From Falsiroseomonas bella (lineage in GTDB: Bacteria > Pseudomonadota > Alphaproteobacteria > Acetobacterales > Acetobacteraceae), in NCBI RefSeq assembly GCF_003173615.1, contig NZ_QGNA01000002.1, positions 310,001 to 374,000 of the forward strand: a stretch of 64,000 nucleotides of DNA, in the 5' to 3' direction. Both the position numbers and the translations under genes were made by a program. The notes under the pieces were generated by a model. That model did not search any database, had not been told where the DNA came from, and saw only the letters and a program-made list of their open reading frames with translations. Shown here piece by piece: positions 58,564-64,000 of this stretch (the first letter of the stretch is position 1; each line of letters starts with the position of its first letter).

Positions 58564-59964
58564 ATGAGCGAGCGCGTCATCACGCGGCTGCTGGAACAGC
58601 GCGAAGCGATCCTCGAGCGCCTGCTGACGCTGATCCGCTTCCCTTCCGTCAGCACCGATGCGGCCTTCGCCGAAGGGATGCGCGGCGCGCGCGAGTTCCT
58701 GCTCGCGCGGCTGCGCGCCATCGGCCTCGAGGATGTGCGCCTGCTGGACGCGCCGGGCGGCCAGCCGGCGGTGTTCGGCGCCTGGACCGGCGCCGGGCCG
58801 GACAAGCCGACCATCATGATCTACGGCCATTACGACGTGCAGCCGGCCGATCCGCTGGAGCTGTGGCACTCCCCGCCCTTCGAGCCGACCATCCGCGACG
58901 GCCGGATCTATGCGCGCGGCGCTTCCGACGTGAAGGGCTCGACCACCATCGCGATCGAGACGGTCGCCGCCTTCCTGGCCGTGGAGGGCGGCTGTCCCGT
59001 CAACGTCAAGGTGTTCCTGGAAGGCGAGGAGGAGGTCGGCAGCCCGAGCCTGCCCGCGCTGATCGAAGCGAACCGCGACCTGCTCGCCGCCGATGCCATG
59101 CTCTCGGCCGATGGCGGCGGCGCCGCGGGGAAGGCGCCGGTGCTCAACATCGGCTGCCGTGGCATCGCTTCGCTGCAATTCAGCCTGCGCACCGCCAGCA
59201 AGGACGCGCATTCGGGCAAGGTCGGCGGCGCGCTGCGTAACGCGCTGCACGAGATGGCTCGGCTGATAGCCACGCTCCATGACGAGCAGGGGCGCGTCAT
59301 GGTCGAAGGCTTCGAGGCCGGGGCGACGCCCGTCACCAATGCGCTGCGTATGGAGGCGGCGTCGCTGCCGCTGGACGAGGCCGCCTGGTATGCGCAATTC
59401 GGCGCCACGCCCTTCGGCGACCCGGCCTACACCGTGCGGGAACGGACCACGCTGCGCCCGACCGTCGAGGTCAACGGCATGTGGGGCGGCTACACCGGCG
59501 AGGGCGGCAAGACCGTCACCCCGGCCGAGGCGCATGCCAAGCTCACCATGCGCCTCGTGCCCGGCCAGGACCCGGCGGCGGCGCAGGCGGCGGTGAAGGC
59601 GCATCTGGAGCGGCACGCGCCGAAAGGCGTTGCGCTGGACTTTCAGTACCGGCCCGGCGGCACGCGCGCCTACACGCTGGGTGCCGACCATCCGCTGCGC
59701 GCCGCCGCCGCCGCTGTGCTGCGGCGGGAGAAGGGGGGCGAGCCCGCGGTGACGCGGCTTGGCGGCACGGTGCCGATCACGACGATGTTCCAGGAACGTC
59801 TCGGCATGGACAGCCTGATGTTCGGCCTGGCGAGCCCGGACGAGGACGCGCATGCGCCGAACGAGTTCTTCCGCCTGTCCTCGCTGGACGAGGGGCTGCG
59901 GCTCTGGCCGCTGCTGCTGGCGGAGATCGGCCGGATGCGGGCGGCCGATTTCCGCCCACGCTGA
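58564..59964 (+). CDS. M20-family metallopeptidase (dipeptidase)
   Basis: The 466-residue enzyme has the di-zinc site H89 and D91 (IYGHYDVQP), D122 (GASDVKG), E155/E156 (LEGEEEVGS), and a late His-containing segment (DEDAHAPNEFF). The internal lid domain (about 190-350) includes SKDAHSGKVGGALRNALHEM. It resembles the M20 PepV/CNDP-like dipeptidases in length and motif spacing, rather than ArgE or DapE. Cytosolic, no signal. ATG 58564 follows GCCGGA. It is convergent with the VOC-Rid gene pair: their ends are adjacent (59964/59965). Confidence 0.9.
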   Translation: MSERVITRLLEQREAILERLLTLIRFPSVSTDAAFAEGMRGAREFLLARLRAIGLEDVRLLDAPGGQPAVFGAWTGAGPDKPTIMIYGHYDVQPADPLELWHSPPFEPTIRDGRIYARGASDVKGSTTIAIETVAAFLAVEGGCPVNVKVFLEGEEEVGSPSLPALIEANRDLLAADAMLSADGGGAAGKAPVLNIGCRGIASLQFSLRTASKDAHSGKVGGALRNALHEMARLIATLHDEQGRVMVEGFEAGATPVTNALRMEAASLPLDEAAWYAQFGATPFGDPAYTVRERTTLRPTVEVNGMWGGYTGEGGKTVTPAEAHAKLTMRLVPGQDPAAAQAAVKAHLERHAPKGVALDFQYRPGGTRAYTLGADHPLRAAAAAVLRREKGGEPAVTRLGGTVPITTMFQERLGMDSLMFGLASPDEDAHAPNEFFRLSSLDEGLRLWPLLLAEIGRMRAADFRPR

Positions 59965-60378
59965 TCAGACGGGCAGGGCGTCGCCGTAGCTGGCAATCTC
60001 GATCAGGTTGCCGTCGGGATCGCGGCAATAGACCGAACGGATCGGGCCAAGCGCGCCCTGCTTCGCCACCGGGCCGAGCTCCACCGCGACGCCGATGCCC
60101 TGCAGGTGCTCCACCACCTGCTCGGGCGGGACGGTGACGACGAAGCAGAGATCCTGCGTGCCCGGCAGCGCCGTGACGGAGCTGAACCACGCCTCCTGCG
60201 TCGCGGTGTGCGGGCGGAGGTTGATCTTCTGCCCGCCGAACTTCAGCGCCGTGCGGCGCTCGCCCGTGCCGAACTCCTCCCGCTCCATGCCCAGCACGCG
60301 CTGGTACCAGCCGGCGCTGATCTCCACGTCGCGGCAGGTGATGACCAGGTGGTCCAGGCGGTCCACGGCGAAGCGCAT
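59965..60378 (-). CDS. VOC-family (glyoxalase/dioxygenase fold) protein
   Basis: A 137-residue protein with two beta-alpha-beta-beta-beta modules: RLDHLVITCRDVEISAGWY and VYCRDPDGNLIEIASY. Metal ligands would be H10, a His in the second module region and the Glu in LIEIAS. VOC proteins include glyoxalase I, extradiol dioxygenases and fosfomycin-resistance enzymes; the short DPDGNLIEIASY ending is common to many of uncertain activity. It starts two bases after the Rid-family gene, so both are expressed together. Reaction unknown. Confidence 0.85.
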   Translation of the reverse strand: MRFAVDRLDHLVITCRDVEISAGWYQRVLGMEREEFGTGERRTALKFGGQKINLRPHTATQEAWFSSVTALPGTQDLCFVVTVPPEQVVEHLQGIGVAVELGPVAKQGALGPIRSVYCRDPDGNLIEIASYGDALPV

Positions 60379-60380
60379 GC

Positions 60381-60779
60381 TCAGCTTTCCCCTTCCGTCG
60401 CGCGCAGCCGCGCCGTCACCTCGATCTCGATCCGCATGGCCTCGGACTGCAGCCCGGCGACCAGCATGGTGGCCGCCGGCCGCGCCCCGCCGAGCCAGCG
60501 CTTCACCACCGGCCAGCAGGGCGGCCAGTCGGCGCGGTCGGGCAGGATGAAGGTGGCGCGGACGATGTCGTCCATGCCCGCGCCCGCCTGGCGCAGCGCG
60601 GCGTCCATGTTGCGGAATGCCTGCTCGCACTGTGCCACCACGTCCGGCGCGATGGTCATGGTGGCGTAGTCGTAGCCGGTGGTGCCGGAGACGAAGACCC
60701 AGCCATCCTGCACCACCGCGCGGGAATAGCCGATCTCCGCCTCGAAGCGGCTGCCGGACGAGATGTGCTGGCGGGCCAT
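60381..60779 (-). CDS. Rid-family (YjgF/RidA-like) protein
   Basis: The 132-residue protein fits the Rid family. The trimer-interface residues are present, notably R100 in GGARPAATMLV with E118/E120 in MRIEIEVTA, the arginine-glutamate pair needed for imine deamination in RidA-type members. It lacks a signal peptide. It would remove reactive enamine or imine intermediates. ATG 60779. It is the first gene of a two-gene unit with the VOC protein, divergent from the solute-binding protein gene with 99 bp between the start codons. Confidence 0.88.
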   Translation of the reverse strand: MARQHISSGSRFEAEIGYSRAVVQDGWVFVSGTTGYDYATMTIAPDVVAQCEQAFRNMDAALRQAGAGMDDIVRATFILPDRADWPPCWPVVKRWLGGARPAATMLVAGLQSEAMRIEIEVTARLRATEGES

Positions 60780-60878
60780 GACGACGCCATATCGCAGCCC
60801 CGGCGCGACAGGAAGGGTGGGCAAGGCGCGAGACATGGTGGCAGTCTGATTGCCGCACCGCCCGAAGGAGCCCAGCCC

Positions 60879-62426
60879 ATGCGCCGCGCCACCCGCCTTC
60901 TCACAGGCCTCGCCCTGGGCGCATCGCTGCTCGCGGGGCTGCCCGCGGTGGCGCAGACGCTGCGCATCGGCATGCAATCGCCGCCCAGCACGCTTGATCC
61001 GCACTGGCTGCTGAACCTTTCGAACACCGGCGCGCTGCGGAACATCTACGACACGCTGGTGGCGCGTGACGCGTCCATGGCGCTGCAGCCCGGCCTCGCG
61101 GAATCCTGGCGCGTGGTGGACGACACGACCTGGGAGTTCCGGCTGCGCCCCGGGGTGAAGTTCCATGACGGCTCGCCGCTCACCTCGGCCGATGTGGCGG
61201 CCAGCTTCCAGCGCGTGCCGAACGTGCCCGGCAACCCGAACCCCTACACGATCTACCTGGCCGGCGTGACGGGCGTGGAGGTGATCGACGACCTGACCTT
61301 CCGCATCCGCACCAGCGGCCCGACGCCGATCCTGCCCACCAACCTGACGCAGATCTTCATCGTGCCGCGCTCCGTCGCCGATCTCGGCAATCCGGAGTTC
61401 AACTCCGGCCGCGCCGCGATCGGCACCGGCCCCTTCCGCCTCGGCAACTGGCAGACCAACAGCCCGCTGGTGCTGCGCCGGAACGAGACCTGGTGGGGCG
61501 GCAGCGTGCCGTGGGAGACGGTCAGCTTCACCCCGATCCCCAACGACGCGGCGCGCGTCGGCGCGCTGCTGGCGGGCGATGTGGACTTCGTCAACAACGT
61601 GCCCTTGCAGGACACCGGCCGCATCCAGGGCGACCGCCGCTTCGCGCTCTTCGCCGGCCCCTCGATCTATGCTGTCAACATCTACCCCGATGTCGAGCGC
61701 GACGACGCGCCGGGCATCGAGGCGGGCGGGCGCAACCCGATGAAGGATGTGCGCGTGCGCCGCGCCATGTCGCTGGCGCTGAACCGCGAGGGCATCGCGC
61801 GCACCATCATGGAGGGCTTTGCCGATCCCACCGACCAGCCGGTGCCGCCCTTCATCTTCGGCGCCATCGCCGACCGCCCGGTGCCGGCGGCCAACCTGGA
61901 CGCCGCGCGCGCCCTGCTGAACGAGGCCGGCTGGGGCCAGGGCTTCGGGGTGAACCTGTTCTGCTCGCCCAACCGGACGCCCCGCATCTGCCAGGCGATC
62001 GCCGCGGCCTGGACGCGCATCGGCATCCGCACGACGGTCGAGGTGGTGCCGCAGGCCACCTTCCTGCCGCGGCGCAACCGGCGCGACTACGGCGTCTTCG
62101 TCACGGTCTTCGGCTCATTGACCGGCGAGACCTCCTACCTCATCGGCTCGCAGCTGCATCGGCCGCGCATCGTGCCGGGCCTCGGCGCGCTGAACTTCAC
62201 CGGCGCCGGCACGCCGGAGATGGACGCGCTGATCCAGCGCGCCCGCGGCACTCTCGACGACACCGACCGCGCGCGCCAACTCGCTTCATTGGTCAAGACG
62301 GCGTCCGACGACGCGCTGATCATCGGCGTCGGCGTGCTGCGCTCGGTGAATGCCGGCACCGCCAGCCTGACCTTCCAGGCGCGCGCCGATGAGGAAGTGC
62401 AGGCCATCGAGATCCGGCCGCGGTGA
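60879..62426 (+). CDS. Peptide/nickel-type ABC transporter solute-binding protein (SBP family 5)
   Basis: The 515-residue protein has a signal peptide (RRATRLLTGLALGASLLAGL, cleavage AVA-Q at 25). The mature protein follows SBP_bac_5 (DppA/OppA/NikA type): LRIGMQSPPSTLDPHWLLN, WEFRLRPGVKFHDGSPLTSADV, and KDVRVRRAMSLALNREGI. It binds peptides, opines or similar substrates in the periplasm. No permease or ATPase genes are adjacent. GAAGGAG lies eight bases before ATG 60879. The next feature is a strong hairpin at 62436-62463. Confidence 0.92.
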   Translation: MRRATRLLTGLALGASLLAGLPAVAQTLRIGMQSPPSTLDPHWLLNLSNTGALRNIYDTLVARDASMALQPGLAESWRVVDDTTWEFRLRPGVKFHDGSPLTSADVAASFQRVPNVPGNPNPYTIYLAGVTGVEVIDDLTFRIRTSGPTPILPTNLTQIFIVPRSVADLGNPEFNSGRAAIGTGPFRLGNWQTNSPLVLRRNETWWGGSVPWETVSFTPIPNDAARVGALLAGDVDFVNNVPLQDTGRIQGDRRFALFAGPSIYAVNIYPDVERDDAPGIEAGGRNPMKDVRVRRAMSLALNREGIARTIMEGFADPTDQPVPPFIFGAIADRPVPAANLDAARALLNEAGWGQGFGVNLFCSPNRTPRICQAIAAAWTRIGIRTTVEVVPQATFLPRRNRRDYGVFVTVFGSLTGETSYLIGSQLHRPRIVPGLGALNFTGAGTPEMDALIQRARGTLDDTDRARQLASLVKTASDDALIIGVGVLRSVNAGTASLTFQARADEEVQAIEIRPR

Positions 62427-62435
62427 CCCGCTCTC

Positions 62436-62463
62436 CCTCTCCCCCCGTCAGGGGGGAGAGGGG
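62436..62463. repeat. 12-bp perfect hairpin, REP-like, between convergent genes
   Basis: CCCTCTCCCCCC (62436-62447) pairs exactly with GGGGGGAGAGGG (62452-62463) around GTCA, with a partial continuation on both sides. It sits between the convergent solute-binding protein and class I fumarase genes, in a position suited to two-way termination. C/G-tract stems of this shape are often dispersed repeats in high-GC Alphaproteobacteria. No T-run. Confidence 0.5.
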
Positions 62464-62479
62464 AGGGGCGACGGTGGAG

Positions 62480-64000
62480 CTACTCGAGCCCCTCGTAGAA
62501 ATCGTTCCCCTTGTCGTCCACGACGATGAAGGCCGGAAAATCCTCGACCTCGATGCGCCAGACGGCCTCCATGCCGAGCTCAGGGTATTCCAGCACCTCG
62601 ACCTTCTTGATGCAGTCCTGTGCCAGGCGCGCGGCGGGGCCGCCGACGCTGCCCAGGTAGAAGCCGCCATAGGTCTTGCAGGCGTTCAGCACGGCCTTGC
62701 TGCGATTGCCCTTGGCCAGCATCACGAAGCTGCCGCCCGCCTTCTGGAAGGCCTCGACATAGCTGTCCATGCGGCCGGCGGTGGTCGGGCCGAAGCTGCC
62801 GGTGGCCATGCCGGTCGGCGTCTTGGCGGGGCCGGCGTAGTAGACCGGATGGTTCTTGATGTAGTCGGGCAGGCCCTGCCCGGCATCCAGCCGCTCCTGC
62901 AGCTTGGCATGGGCGATGTCGCGCGCGACCACCATCGGGCCGGTCAGCGACACGCGCGTCTTCACCGGATACTTCGACAGCGTCGCGCGGATCTCGCTCA
63001 TCGGCCGCGTCAGGTCGATCTTCACGACTTCCCCGCCGAGGATCTCGTCGGTGTGCTCCGGCAGGTAGTGCGCCGGCTCGTGCTCGAGCTGCTCGAGGAA
63101 GACGCCTTCGGGCGTGATCTTCGCCTTGATCTGGCGGTCGGCGGAGCAGGAGACGCCGATGCCGATCGGCAGCGACGCGCCATGCCGCGGCAGGCGGATG
63201 ACGCGGACATCGTGACAAAAATACTTGCCGCCGAACTGCGCGCCGATGCCGAGGTTCTGGGTGAGCTTGTGGACCTCCTGCTCGAACTCGACGTCGCGGA
63301 AGGCGTGGCCGGCGATGCTGCCCGCCGTCGGCAGCGCGTCGAGGTAGCGCGTGGACGCCAGCTTCACCGTCTTGAGGTTCATCTCCGCCGAGGTGCCGCC
63401 GATCACGATGGCCAGGTGATAGGGCGGGCAGGCGGAGGTGCCGAGCGACTTGATCTTGTCCTCGAGGAACTTGAGCAGCTTCTCCTTCGACAGCACCGCG
63501 CGCGTCTGCTGGAAAAGGAAGGTCTTGTTGGCGCTGCCGCCGCCCTTCAGCACGAACATCAGGTGCAGCTCGTCGGCGTGGTGGTCGCCGGGCGCAGCCA
63601 TGATGGAGAACTCGACCGGCAGGTTGTTGCCGGTGTTCTTCTCGTCCCACATGGTCAGCGGCGCCATCTGGGAATAGCGCAGGTTGGTCTCGGTGTAGGT
63701 GCGGTGGACGCCGTAGCCCAGCGCCTCCTCCTCGTCGCCCTCGATCCAGACGCGCTGGCCCTTCTTGCCGAAGACGATCGCGGTGCCGGTGTCCTGGCAC
63801 ATCGGCAGCACGCCGCCTGCGGCGATATTGGCGTTCTTCAGCAGGTCGAGCGCCACGAAGCGGTCGTTCGCGCTGGCCTCCGGGTCCTTCAGGATGTTGG
63901 CCAGCTGCTGCAGGTGCCCCGGGCGCAACAGGTGCGAGACGTCCTTGCAGGCGGCGAAGGCGAGCTGTTCCAGCGCCTGCGGCTTCACCTTCAGCACCGT
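62480..64000 (-). CDS. Class I (iron-sulfur) fumarate hydratase, start outside window
   Basis: At least 506 residues of a class I fumarase (FumA/FumB type). KGVLP-like [67 protein letters not shown] and [13 protein letters not shown] match E. coli FumA closely. Cysteines in [15 protein letters not shown] and VSCSADR are in the positions expected to hold the 4Fe-4S cluster. The frame is open to base 64000. A GTG at 63997 is in frame, but the family has about 40 residues before this point, so the true start probably lies beyond the window. Cytosolic, oxygen-sensitive, interconverts fumarate and malate. Confidence 0.92.
   Translation of the reverse strand, partial: TVLKVKPQALEQLAFAACKDVSHLLRPGHLQQLANILKDPEASANDRFVALDLLKNANIAAGGVLPMCQDTGTAIVFGKKGQRVWIEGDEEEALGYGVHRTYTETNLRYSQMAPLTMWDEKNTGNNLPVEFSIMAAPGDHHADELHLMFVLKGGGSANKTFLFQQTRAVLSKEKLLKFLEDKIKSLGTSACPPYHLAIVIGGTSAEMNLKTVKLASTRYLDALPTAGSIAGHAFRDVEFEQEVHKLTQNLGIGAQFGGKYFCHDVRVIRLPRHGASLPIGIGVSCSADRQIKAKITPEGVFLEQLEHEPAHYLPEHTDEILGGEVVKIDLTRPMSEIRATLSKYPVKTRVSLTGPMVVARDIAHAKLQERLDAGQGLPDYIKNHPVYYAGPAKTPTGMATGSFGPTTAGRMDSYVEAFQKAGGSFVMLAKGNRSKAVLNACKTYGGFYLGSVGGPAARLAQDCIKKVEVLEYPELGMEAVWRIEVEDFPAFIVVDDKGNDFYEGLE

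Overview
The window is about 70% GC, densely packed, and full of alphaproteobacterial signatures. These are the gene order mraZ-rsmH-ftsL-ftsI-murEF-mraY-murD-ftsW-murGC-murB-ddl-ftsQAZ-lpxC-bamD-recN-ligA, an FtsZ tail ending DIPTFLRRQ, and a DAP-type MurE. A Bug/TctC-type uptake receptor and a fused 5-oxoprolinase fit a Roseomonas-like member of the Acetobacteraceae. That placement is inferred from gene content and was not tested by any search.

Left end (1-880): a lower-GC stretch holds the start of an unidentified membrane protein and no other convincing gene. It ends in an isolated 3' half of tRNA-Thr(GGT) at 831-880, complete with CCA. This is the usual footprint of an integrative element in a tRNA gene, with the element lying to the left.

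888-4430: a sulfatase and a TctC-type periplasmic receptor are transcribed away from a LysR regulator. 4453-8253: four phage-tail-like genes, including a predicted beta-helix tailspike, form an isolated module with its own strong-looking promoter and no capsid, terminase or lysis genes.

8603-12517: a polyamine-type ABC transporter, potFGHI, with three 4-bp overlaps. 13024-18620: two colinear aminotransferases, each followed by a GNAT acetyltransferase (the second a double GNAT), then a DinB-like protein and an FHA/PP2C phosphatase. 18624-21639: a fluoroacetate-dehalogenase-like hydrolase, a 3-hydroxyisobutyrate-dehydrogenase-family oxidoreductase, a metallo-beta-lactamase-fold lactonase and a small membrane protein.

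21685-46812 (all minus strand): the division and cell wall (dcw) cluster and its downstream partners. Transcription starts at mraZ, probably from a promoter at 46988-47015 with G-rich repeats fitting MraZ autoregulation. It runs through peptidoglycan precursor synthesis (murE, murF, mraY, murD, murG, murC, murB, ddl), the divisome (ftsL, ftsI, ftsW, ftsQ, ftsA, ftsZ), lipid A synthesis (lpxC), outer membrane assembly (bamD) and DNA repair (recN, ligA). Almost every junction from mraZ to ftsA overlaps by 1, 4 or 8 bp, so translational coupling is likely. FtsL, FtsI and FtsZ all carry Pro/Ala-rich extensions.

47170-64000: rnpB, a peptidoglycan amidase with a TerB/DnaJ protein, a fused 5-oxoprolinase, an AsmA-family protein, fumC with a ribbon-helix-helix partner, a PEP-CTERM protein, an M20 peptidase, a VOC/Rid pair divergent from a peptide-type solute-binding protein, and a class I fumarase cut by the window edge. 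The region thus encodes both an iron-sulfur and an iron-independent fumarase.
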